From: Salticus scenicus
Taxonomy: Eukaryota; Arthropoda; Arachnida; Araneae; Salticidae
DNA: 64,000 bases
Direction: 5' to 3'
Assembly: GCA_963930645.1 (NCBI GenBank)
Contig: CAWVNO010002520.1
Coordinates: 543,201-607,200, forward strand
How positions within the stretch are numbered: the first letter of the stretch is position 1; each line of letters begins with the position of its first letter. Of this stretch, positions 43,901 through 54,800 are shown piece after piece. Below the pieces are notes generated by a model. It saw nothing but the letters and a program-made list of their open reading frames with translations, had not been told where the DNA came from and made no database searches. Both the position numbers and the translations under genes were made by a program.

Positions 43901-44941
43901 GGGGAGAATATAAAAAGAATAAAGTAAGTTCTAAAAACAATATGATTTAATTTCTGAAATTTATAATCTATATTTATTATATTTATTAATATTTTATCTA
44001 TTATTATTGATTGTATAAATATTTGTACCTGTTTATGGTTTGAACTAATAAATTCAAAACAAATCTGTACTAGTAAAAGTTAAATAAATTTTACAAGTCC
44101 GGAAAGCATTTATATTTCTCGTCTTATGGTAATTATGAGAATTAAAAAAAAAACAATTAGAGCTTGTAAACATTCAGAATTATTGCTTTTTCTTAAAAAC
44201 TCGCAATCTCAACAGTCATAAAAAAATATATATATATATATATATCTATAAAAATAATTAAATTCAAAATATTAGGCAATACCTTTTTATTTTTATATAT
44301 TTTTTGTTAAATACATAATACTAAAAACACAATACTAAAAAAAATTAGAATATACAATATTATATTACAAATAAATTAATTTATCATCAAAATGGTCTAT
44401 CAATGATTTACAAATAATGAATTTTTAGAAGCCTAAAATTTTGTTTTTATATTAATGAAAATGTTATAATAATGTTTCTCCAAAAACATTAATTTGTATA
44501 CTTTTTAAACATATTTATAAATAATATTTTATTAAAAACAACTATATTTTTACAGTATCACAAAACTAAGTTTAACATGTACCATATTAAGCACAGTTAT
44601 AAATAAATTTCTTAGTAACATATGAACGTATCACAGCATATTTTGAATGAAGATAACAATAAATCATAATGAAATGTGAAAAGCCTAAAGTTTGTTTTTT
44701 ATATTAATTAAAATGTTATAACAATATGTTTTTCAAACAACATAATTTATGTAGAACACATATTTACTTTTCAAACACAATTTTCAACACAAATACTGAC
44801 GAAGGCGATGCAAATAATCCGTGGATACAAACACAGAACCATGGAGATACGTTGAGAGAGCAGCCCTCTGAATTTTAAATAAAAAAAAATTAATTTGAAT
44901 GGAAAAACACTACAGAAGAAACTTTCTTAAATTTGATTGAC
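43901..44941. other. AT-rich non-coding stretch
   Basis: (AT)n at 44226-44247 and a loose direct repeat (AAGCCTAAA-TTTGTTTTTATATTAAT near 44430 and 44682). No gene recognised. Confidence 0.5.
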
Positions 44942-45047
44942 ATCCCTAACAGCACATCTCAAACACATCCTCAGGATATCCTATGGATGAAAGTACGTGT
45001 AAGGGACATCCTCAGGATGTACTATAGATAAGTGTGCTGTTAGGGAT
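44942..45047. mobile_element. 106-bp MITE, ATCCCTAACAGCACA ends
   Basis: ATCCCTAACAGCACA (44942-44956) and its exact complement TGTGCTGTTAGGGAT (45033-45047) form perfect 15-bp ends. The interior repeats CATCCTCAGGAT. Best-preserved member of the family also found at 36050 and 36815. Confidence 0.8.
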
Positions 45048-45831
45048 ACCATATCTACATAAAGAAAATGGCGACCTTCAGGTGCAGTTTAGCTCGAATA
45101 TTTACGTAAACTGGATTAGTTCAATTTTCATTCAGTTTATGTGCCTAAATTGACGTCCGTATTTTGTACGTTTTTCAAAGATACTTCTAAGTTAAGAACT
45201 GCACATATTCTGAACATATTTGAGCTTAAGGTCTATGTTCAAATTTCGTCTAATGACGTAACTCAGACATGATGGATGAAATATGAATGTAAAATGAACG
45301 TATGTATTATGTGGGTTACAACTTTGCTTGTGACATTTAAACCTAAAATATACCAAAGCAGATAGCAAATTTCAACTTATTGCGACGTAATGTTTGATTC
45401 AGATTACGTAATATCTACGTAATCGGGATGAATTGTGTTGGGTAGGTAATTATACTCTGTTCGCCGAGAACTGTTAGCGAAAGTAAATAAAGCAGCGTGA
45501 TTCTTGGCGATACTGTTGAATGACTGGCATTGGGTTGAAGACAAACAGATCTCTCTGACAGAAGAAGACAAACAAATCTCTCTGACAAGCGAACGACTTA
45601 TTTCTTCGTTTGTATATTTCGTAGCGGTGTTTTCCTTTCTTCAGGTGTTTAATTAGAATTATGGAAAATAAAAGCATGGAATGAAGTCCTGGGAGGAAAA
45701 GATAAGTGCAGTGAACCCAGGCAATAGTTTCTATCCCGCTATCACAATCACAAACTATACTCACTTACAAGGCAGAGAAAACTAACCATTGGTCATTATA
45801 AACAGAATCGTCTATTCAGCGAGCAAACGTA
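45048..45831. other. Non-coding stretch with a 27-bp tandem pair
   Basis: GAAGACAAACAGATCTCTCT-GACAGAA occurs twice in tandem at about 45537-45590. The open frame 45474-45764 (minus) spans it and has no motif. Nothing else recognised. Confidence 0.45.
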
Positions 45832-46767
45832 GGGGAAAGGCAGGTTAGTTGATACATACACTTTCCTGGCTAATTAAATTTTTTTCAGGTGAAGTGCTGC
45901 CATCTATTGTTTGCTAATGTAACAGGAACTCACTAGTATTAACTTCAAGAGGTAGAAAGCCAAATTATTTATGATATCAAAGAAAAAGTGATTTGAGTTA
46001 TCTTAAGTGAAATCTTCAAAACCAGGTAAGTGGTCTTCTGTTTCAATTATGTTTAGAGTATTTTAGTAATTCCCCCCTCCATGTTGGAGTACATATTTAT
46101 AACTTTCACTTCAGGTTAGTTTTCTTTTTGGAAATAAGTTGAAATGCCTGAAACAGAAAAGGAAAAACAAAATGGTGGTAATTGGGTTAGTTGATACAAA
46201 ACATGTTAGGAAACCCTTCTTGTGTATTAACTAACTCAAAATTTTTAAGCCATTAATATTCACCCCTAAGGCCATAAATACCTCACAGATCTGAATTAAT
46301 TACTAAATTTTATTAAATTTATATATGAAACATACGTACTGAAAATTACATCTTTATATAGAATAAATTTAAACAACAATTTTTATCAAAACTTTATTTA
46401 AGAGGAAAGTACTTTCAATATAAAGTATGATAGCAAGCAATAAAAAAAATTATGTTTACAAAGACAAAAAATTAGAATCCCATTAGCTTTAAAGAAATCT
46501 TGAATTTCTTTTCTATTTATTATTTTTACTGTCATTATTATTTTTATTTCATTTAAGCTAATTCCTTGTGTTTGTAAACATAACCCTTTGTTATTGTTTG
46601 GTAGTAATCTTACTTCTGTATCGAAACTAATTCACCTGTAAAATGAATAAGGTTTTTCTGAAATCATTTGGATTTATCTAATTTAATTTGGTCACTTAAA
46701 CTCATTTAAATTTAATCATAAGAATTTTACTTGTGTAATGATAAAGCCTATTTCAATGTTGAGGAAA
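45832..46767 (+). mobile_element. 5' part of pogo-like transposon (host of the 13.5-kb insertion)
   Basis: After TA, the sequence GGGGAAAGGCAGGTTAGTTG-ATAC starts the element. GGGTTAGTTGATAC recurs subterminally near 46185. GGGG...AGTTGATAC starts are common on pogo-like elements. A consensus splice donor (CAGGTAAGT, 46024-46032) suggests a 5' untranslated exon. The matching 3' end was not found beyond 61165, so the element is also truncated. Confidence 0.5.
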
Positions 46768-47460
46768 ATGCCAAATGTTTATAAAAGAAAAACTACCCGG
46801 GCTGTAAGAACACCACCTGATTTAATGGAAAGAGCTGCAGAGAAGGTGAGAGAAGGCAGTTCATTACGTGGTGCAGCAGAGGAGTTTGGTATCAATAAGA
46901 TGACTCTGTCTCGATATATCAGGAAACGCCAAACTAATCCTAATGCAGTAACTGGGTATGCAGCTGTTGCCCATGCACACTTTATCTTCACTAATGAAAT
47001 GGAAGAAGATCTGGCAAATCATATAAAATATCTAGCCAATATGTTTTATAGACTGTCTAGACAAATGCTGTAAATTAGCATTCAGTTTTGCATCCCGCAA
47101 CAACGTAAAGATACCAGAGTCGTGGAAGGAGAATCAGAAAGCTGGTAAAATGTGGTGGTTAGGATTTAAAAAACGTCAGAAGCTGTCCATACGATCTCCC
47201 GAAGCCACATCACTTGGAAGAGCTACGGCATTTAATCAACATACTGTTGGAGAATTCTATGACAATTTAGCTCATATTATGGATAAACACAAAATAAGGC
47301 CAGAAGATATTTATAATCTGGATGAAACAGGATGCACTACAGTCCAGGATCCACAGAACATTATCGCTGAAAAGGAAAAAAGCAAGTCGGTTCAGTAACA
47401 TCAGCTGAAAGAGGAGAATTAGTTACTGTTGTATTCACAGTCAGTGCTAATGACAATGTG
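46768..47460 (+). pseudogene. pogo/jerky-like transposase, N-terminal part (split gene, part 1)
   Basis: The frame from ATG 46768 begins MPNVYKRKTTRAV. It contains a psq-type HTH (AAEEFGINKMTLSRYIRKR, about residues 32-50) and the start of the DDE domain (YNLDETG at about 47310-47330, the first catalytic D), then GSVTSAERGELVTVVFT. A frameshift near 47050 separates the HTH segment from CLDKCCKLAFSFASRN. A second frameshift in an A-run near 47378 separates the LDETG segment from GSVTSAERG. The frame is cut at 47460, exactly where the large insertion begins, and continues in phase at 60984. It is a recognisable member of the pogo/Tigger/jerky group but is not functional. Confidence 0.85.
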
Positions 47461-47675
47461 GTGGTAGGCGGTAAAAATGGCACCGGAAAAAATGGCAACG
47501 GTAAAAATGGCACCTGGTAAAAATGACAACGGTAAAAATGGCACCTGCGATTTGCGTAATGTATACTACAATGAAAAATAGCCGCATTATTGCTAAAAAT
47601 TAGGAAGTATTTTGAGCTTTGTTTGACTGTCGTGATGTATTTGGCCATCACATGCAAATACCTGTATTATGAATA
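47461..47675. repeat. Left terminal inverted repeat of the 13.5-kb element
   Basis: Five tandem 15-mers of the form GGTAAAAATGGCACC, then TGCGATTTGCG, then about 130 more bases that still align with the right end (for example ATGAAAAATAGCCGCATTATT). The last part is roughly 70 percent similar by eye. Confidence 0.8.
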
Positions 47676-47799
47676 AAAATTATTGAATTTTTTATTTTTT
47701 ATAGAAATATTATAGATATATTTTATAGAAAGTACTGATTTTAAGTAAAATTTAAGAAGGAAAATTAGACATTAGAAATTTAAATTAAATTGGTACAAC

Positions 47800-50700
47800 A
47801 TTCACTTAGTATATGTCTGTTGAAAGTTTGGTTGGGGGAGGGAGAGAGTTAGGAGACGACTGAAAGAAAATAATTGTTTTTATATCACAATCTTACTGAT
47901 TTTAATGAAAATTTGTATAATAATCACTTACTATTTATGAAAAAACTACAGAGTTCCATATACGGGGGGCGGGGTCAGAGGTATATGTATTGAAAACTTT
48001 TTCAAACAATGCTATACAAATATGAATCCCATTGAGCATTATATACAGCTAGGGGGCCAAGAGGGTGGTGCACGTACATTTTCTTTTTCTTTCTTTCTTT
48101 TTAATCATTCATGACTCTTCTTGTTTTTAAAAAGTTTTAATATTTTACTTTAAATGTGTGATATGCAAAAATTAAATAAGTTCAATTTTATCACATTTAG
48201 CTTCAAAGTGAAATATTAAAAATTTAAAAATTCAATATTTGGAAAACGATAAAAACGGTAACGTTTACGTATTTTTCAAATGTGAAAACGGATTTAGAAA
48301 AATTGGAAAAGGAGTAATTTAAGAAACTAATTTCTCCATTAATTAACAGAGTTACACTGGCAATCAAATTAGGTGAAAAACATAGTTATTAATAATTATT
48401 AATACTTTTATATAACTAACAATAACGATAGTTGCTATATAATTGATATATATATATATATGTATAGCTGATAATAACCATTAATAGTTATCGCTATTAT
48501 TATTATTCAAATAATAGTATCAATAGCATCAGTACAGTATATATATATACTATTAATATATGTAATTATATTATATATTAGTAGTATAATATATATTAGT
48601 ATATATATTATCAGTAATTATTATATCAATAGTATCTTAGAGTATTTAAATTTATTTAACGAAAACTTAATTTTAAAAATTATATGTAAGATGGGTTCAA
48701 ATGTAAAATATAGATTCTTTTCAAATTTATAAAATTATTTTTCTAAAAATTCTAGGTTGCACATTGATGTTTGCTTCTGAATGTGCAACTGTCATGCAGT
48801 AAAAAGATAATTTTCAAAAGAGGATTTGGCATGTTAGTCAGTTTTGAAATGTGTGACAGCTTCAGTTGTCCATTTGTTGTTCGCAGGTGGGTACACGGTG
48901 AAGGGGGATTATATGATTATTGTATACGAAAAAAAAAAAAAATCACTTATTCAGCATGAACGTCACAGACCTGTTATTAGTAAAGTAAAGTATTATACAC
49001 AGTAAAGTACATAGTAAAGTATTTCAACAATGATTTTCTTTCCAGAACAAAATGTCAAATTATTTAGTAAAGATATAATAATGAAGTATCAATCATATCA
49101 TTAAAAATTTTCCATTCAAAAGATTTACTTACAAATACCTCCATTTCATAATTTTTATTTTTGATTGACCCGCAATACCATAATAGAATTTTTACTTCAT
49201 TAATATTTGGTCTCCTTTTGTGGATAGTTCATGTAAGGGTGCTTTATTCCGTGGGGATTTTTCCATGGCTGATTTTTTTTCGGATACCAAATAAAAAGGC
49301 ACTTTTGTAATAAACAAATCGCAAAACAATAAATATGAATAATACATTTGAAGAATTATTTCTAAATCACATTTCTAGGAATTTCAATTGATTGTGTACA
49401 ACATTCATTTAGTATATACCTGAGGGACGGGTGTGTGTGTGTGTGTGTGCGGGGGGGGGGGGGGTAGTACCGGTTGTCTTTATACCACCTTACCGATTTT
49501 AATGAAACTTTATATAATCGCGTACAATTTGTGAAAAAATTACAGTGTCAGACATAATTGGAGGTGGGTGGCAGAGGAAAACAACATGATTTTTTGTTCT
49601 TCTATCACAATTTTACTGATTTTAATTATATATTCTATAATTATCACTTACTTTTTTATTAAGATCAAAATGAGGGTTATATATACCTAGAGAGGAGGGG
49701 GGGCAAAAGTGTTTGCAGATGAAAAAAAAAAGCTTTTTAAACTGCCCTAGTATCGATTTAAATAAAACATTGAATATATACTAACTGTTAAAAAATTGCA
49801 GTGAGTGTTACAGATATCTTGGGGGGGGGGGGGGGCAGAATAAGAAAAGTAGTTGGTTTTATATCGCCGTGCTACCTATTTATATGAAATATTGTATGAC
49901 TATTACTTACTTCTTTTATTAAAATTATAATGAAAGATACATGTAGTTCATAAAAGGGGGGCAAGTGAGTGGGGTAGATGAAAAATAAAATAATATTCTT
50001 AAATAATACTTATTATCGATTTTTTATTGACATTTTGTGTAACTATCAATTACTTTTAATGAAAAACTACAGTGAAGGTTACATGTTTTGGTGGGGGAGC
50101 TGGAGACAGAAGGATAGAAAATGAATGTTTTATACCCCAATGCTTTTTATTTTGATAAAATGCATCATAAATATCATTTAATTTTCGGGAAAATTTACGT
50201 TGACTGTTATATATATTTTGGGGATATGGAGGGAGCAGAAGAAAAAAATGATTCATAAATACCACAAATGCTACCAATTTTAGTTAAAATTTCTACAGTT
50301 ATCACCTACTTTTAATGAAAAATTATGGTGAATGTTACCTATACTTGGGGGGAGGGCGCAAAAACGACCGATTAAAAGATGAAATTATTTTTTTTTTAAA
50401 TCTTTTTATTTATTTTTTATTTTATTTTATTTTATTTTATTCTACAGATTAAAATCATGCATTGAATTTTTGCGTACAAACTTATGAAGACACAGAAACT
50501 GAGATGCAACCCTCACTGTAATGTTTTATAAACAAGTATAATTTCATTAGATATCCAACAGGGTGGTGTAAAAATATATTCTTTCCATGTGCCCTCTAGC
50601 TCTCAGTCGATAATATAACCCTCTCTGCAATTTGATAAACAATAAGAGATATGTATACAAAATTTCCTATAAATGTAAAGCAAAGTGATTTAAAAAGAAC

Positions 50701-50800
50701 TTTTTTCCCCCTCAGTATTCCACCACCCCGCCCTCCTGAGTATATGTAACACTTTTGAAAATTTTCATTAAAAGTAGGTAATAGTTGTTATAATTAATTT
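47800..50800. repeat. Degenerate ~130-bp repeats with G-runs, changing orientation
   Basis: Units of the form ATTTTAATGAAAATTT...ATCACTTACTTTT...TTACAGTGA..GTTACATATA..TGGGGGGG recur at about 47810, 47955, 48040, and then from about 49410 every 124-141 bases to about 50340. From about 50500 to 50790 the same words appear in complement (GTATATGTAACACTTTTGAA, ATTAAAAGTAGGTAATAG). The middle part (48100-49330) is AT-rich with (AT)n and no clear units. Confidence 0.65.
48100..49330. other. AT-rich stretch inside the 13.5-kb element
   Basis: Contains several (TA)n-like tracts (48446-48461, 48538-48612). An open frame at 48771-48959 has no recognisable motif. No transposase or other gene recognised. 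Confidence 0.5.
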
Positions 50801-51105
50801 AATTTTTATAATTAAATTTTATTATTAAATTTAATTGTTATAACTAATTTTAATTTTTTTTCTCCATTTTAACTACTTTTTATTCTATTCATTTATTTAC
50901 ATACTTATTAATTTTGTCCAATTGAGTTCATTGTAATTTTTATGTAGTATTAAGCTTTTCATTTTAAATTATTGATAAATGAAGAGTGCGTTACGAAAGA
51001 CGATTCATATTATATGTAATTATAAATTGAATTTTGTATATGCAAGTATCGACATTTTATATATACATGTAAACTTAGAGATAAGAAATATCATATAGTA
51101 ATAAA

Positions 51106-51135
<30 letters not shown>

Positions 51136-51136
<1 letters not shown>

Positions 51137-51615
51137 GTAGTATATTAGCTGGGCGTCTAGGGGTGGGGCAATGAAGAGGTGCGATTAAGATAACTAAAAA
51201 CATTTATTACGTTCACAACACAGTTTACACAAAGATAAAATGATAATAATAGCAGGGTTTCCATCAATAACATTTGCTGGTTTCGAGGCCTAATACACAT
51301 AACAAGCTCTCTTCATTACTAGGACTAACAGAAAGTAACATATATGAGCACTGACTCGCTCTACAATTCACGTTAGTACCTACGCGTACTATTTCTAATA
51401 AGTGAGATTATGGTATAGAGCTCTCCATGGCTCTACACACTTATACAGAGCACAACAAGCTCTAATTAGCAGAAAAATGAGCCTGTCAGCCTACGCGCTG
51501 AAGGTCTCAACCGATCTCCACTGCAGCCAGATCTCAACTCCTCCGTTTGTCATCTCGTTCAATGATAAGCATCAGAGACAGCGCCATCTGTTGGCTCTGC
51601 AAGGAACTTCCCACA
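51136..51615 (-). repeat. 3' LTR (element orientation minus)
   Basis: 480 bp; identical by eye to 56690-57169. In the element's sense it begins TGTGGGAAGTTCC and ends ATATACTACA. The internal flank, read on the minus strand, is ATGGCAGAGCGT, with no classical polypurine tract. The 76-codon plus-strand open frame inside the LTR is antisense and non-genic. Confidence 0.97.
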
Positions 51616-51804
51616 ACGCTCTGCCATTCTGATGTTGCGGTGACCTCACCGTAAACCAACCTGGGATACTAAAGGATATCTGCAAAATACAATTAAAAGA
51701 AAAAAAAAACAAAAAAGAGAAACAGACATTAAAAAAATTATGTACATAAAAATTCACAGTTAACTTTTTCTGTAATGTTTATCAGTCCATTTAGTTCAGT
51801 CTAT

Positions 51805-54800
51805 TTAGTTTGTGGACCATAATTTCATATGGTCTGCAGAAGTACTAGTATGTATAGGTCCTTCGTGATCGCCTATCTTCTCGACTTCATATCTGTCTTT
51901 GTTCTTTACTCGCACAACTTTATAAGGACCTAAGAATTTTGGTCTTAGTTTCATGCCGGTTCCAAACTGAGTTCGCTGGATGGCAACTAGATCATTAATT
52001 TTATATACATGGGCTTTCTTTCTCTTCTTGTTGTAACATCGGCGATTTTCTTCTTGAATCTTAAGAATATTTTTTCTTGCTTCTTCACGAATGGTGTTAA
52101 GATTATCAAGCATGGAATTTATCCTTTCCTCTTCGAGAAGTTCTAGTATTCTCTTATCTTCTTTCTTTCTCATTGTTACTCCAGTGAGTAGTTCAAAAGG
52201 AGTTCTTTTGGTACTTCTCGATGTGGTGGAATTAATAGTTCTCTGAACAGCCTCAACAAACTTGTACCACTTGTTAGGGTCATTTATACATAACTTGGAT
52301 AATACAGGAATGATTGTTCGATGAAGTCTCTCAATTTGACCATTCCCTCTTGGGATTCCGGTTGTGATGGTGTCATGTTCGATTCCCTCTGATTTACAGT
52401 AATCTGCAAACTCCTTAGATATGAACGCAGGTCCACGATCGGATATTATTCTTGCGGGGTTACCAAAAATACCAGCTTGCTGTTTTAATTTTTGCAAGGC
52501 GTCTGCTGAAGAAGTTGATTTGACTGGATATAGCCACGAAAATTTACTAAATCCATCGATTACGGTGAAAATGTGATTGTAGTTTTTGTTAGTTGTTGGT
52601 AATGGACCCACAAAATCGATGTGATACGTGGATAATGGTATATCGCCTTTAGGGATAGGGTTCAAAAAACCTTCTCCTTTTCCCTGTTTCTTATTTACGA
52701 GAATACATTCTAGGCAACTTTTTACAACGTTATCTACGCATTTTTTCATATTAGAAAAATAGTAGTCTCTTTTTACTAACTCTTCAGTTTTATTAGCCGA
52801 AAAATGTCCTAAGGCATGACATTTCTTTACGACCTCAAGTTGCATGATCTCTGGGACAATTAGTACATCCCTATCATTTAACACTTTATATAAAACATTA
52901 TTTTTTAACACATATTCGTCATTTTGGTTTTGTTGTAAAAGAGATTTCATAGTATTGATAAACTCATCATTTTCTTGAGCAGTAGCAATACGATGAGTAA
53001 GGGTATCAGTATTTACAGCCATTACAGGGTGTCTGCTAAGAGCGTCAACATGCTGCATTTGTTTACCAGGACGGTGTTCTACTTCGTAGTCGAATTCCTG
53101 TAGCAGGAAAGACCACCTGGCTACCTTAGGTGTCAATTCACGTTTATCTAAAGTTTTAGTGAACGCTTGACAGTCAGTATAAATTTTAAATTTACTACCT
53201 AACAAATAGTTCCTAAATTTTTTAAGGGCTTCTACTATCGCTAACACTTCTAACTCATAACTACAGTATTTTTCTTCTTGTACAGAGGTCTTTTTACTCA
53301 TATAATGGATTGGATAGTACTGTCCATCGTCATCTTGTTGTAATAGGATTGCACCGAATCCTAATTTAGATGCATCTGTATGAACTTCTAACTTATAGCC
53401 TTGCTTAAAAAGGTGTAAGACAGGTGCATTAGATAAAATGTCTTTAAGCTTTTGAAAAGCTAATTTCTGCTCTTGCTCGAATTTAAATGGAGTGGAAGCA
53501 CGTAATAAGTCACTGAGTGGTCTTGCTATGTTGGCATATGAACGAATAAATTTTCTAAAGTAACCCGTTAAACCTAAGAAACTCTGCACTTCCCTAGCAT
53601 TACGGGGTTCTGGGAAATTTTGTACTGCGAGAGTTTTTTCTACTGAGGGTTTAATCGTGCCATTCTCAATTATGTGACCTAAGAAATCGATCTTTCGTTT
53701 CAAAAACTGACATTTCTTTAAATTTAACTCTAGACCAAATTTTGATGCCGTTTCTAACACACGTTTTAATTTATCTAACCCTTCATTCTCATCTTTAGAT
53801 GGAATAATTATATCATCTAAATAAATAATTACAGTACCATCTTTTAATAAGTCTTTAAACACATAATTTACATATCTTTGAAATACTAAGGGACTATTAC
53901 ATAATCCATAGGGAACTTTTAGAAACTCATACTGGGCATTATCTGTCACAAAAGCTGTATATTTCCTACTTTTTTCCTCTACATCAACTTGTAAAAACGC
54001 ATTCTTTAAATCTAGTGTCGAAAAAACTTTACCCTCCCCTAATCTATCAAATAAGTCTTCAATATTTGGCAACGGGTATTTATCTTTAATTATTTTCTTA
54101 TTTAAAGCACGATAATCACAGCATAACCTTATTCCTCCATCTTTTTTCCTACACACCACTATTGGCGAAGCATAATTTGATGTACTTTCTCTAATTATAC
54201 CATCCTTTAACCATTGGTCAATTTGTCTGTCCACCTCTGATTTCTCTACAAATGATAATCTGCGAGAGCGTGAACACACTGGTATATCATTAGATAAAAT
54301 AATGGACATTTTTAAATCAGTACTTTTTGTTTTAACTGGCTTATAACTTTTTATTAATTCGCTTAATTTCTCTTTTAACGACTTATCTAAAATATAACTG
54401 ACATCGAATTTTTCTTCTTCTGAAAAATTGCACATACTTGAAAAAAAAGTATCTATTTCATTTTCCTTTCGATCGAATACAGGAAAAGAACACTCATTTG
54501 CTTCATCGAAATTGCTTTCCCCCGAATTTAGAAGACTATCTTTCCCCCCTACGCTGGAACTCGAAACATCTGCTTCCTCTTTATTTTGTTGTTTCAAAAT
54601 ATGAAAGATATTATTAGGCAGAATTACGTCGCATGTCAAATTGTTGCATAAAGCACCGATTATGTTTATTGAATCATGATTAGGTAAAGATATTTTAAAT
54701 TCAGTCAGATTTGCATCTTTCTTTTCATTAAAGCAGCTAACTAGAGTGGTTGAAGAAATAACATTTTTAGTCTGTGGAATGCTATTTTTATTTACAATTA

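Noticed and set aside
47361..47657. Minus-strand frame similar to the plus-strand frame at 60816-61166
   Set aside because: The similarity is real but reflects the terminal inverted repeats of the 13.5-kb element, not a conserved protein.
51402..51632. Plus-strand frame repeated at 56956
   Set aside because: It is LTR sequence read antisense, present twice because both LTRs are the same.
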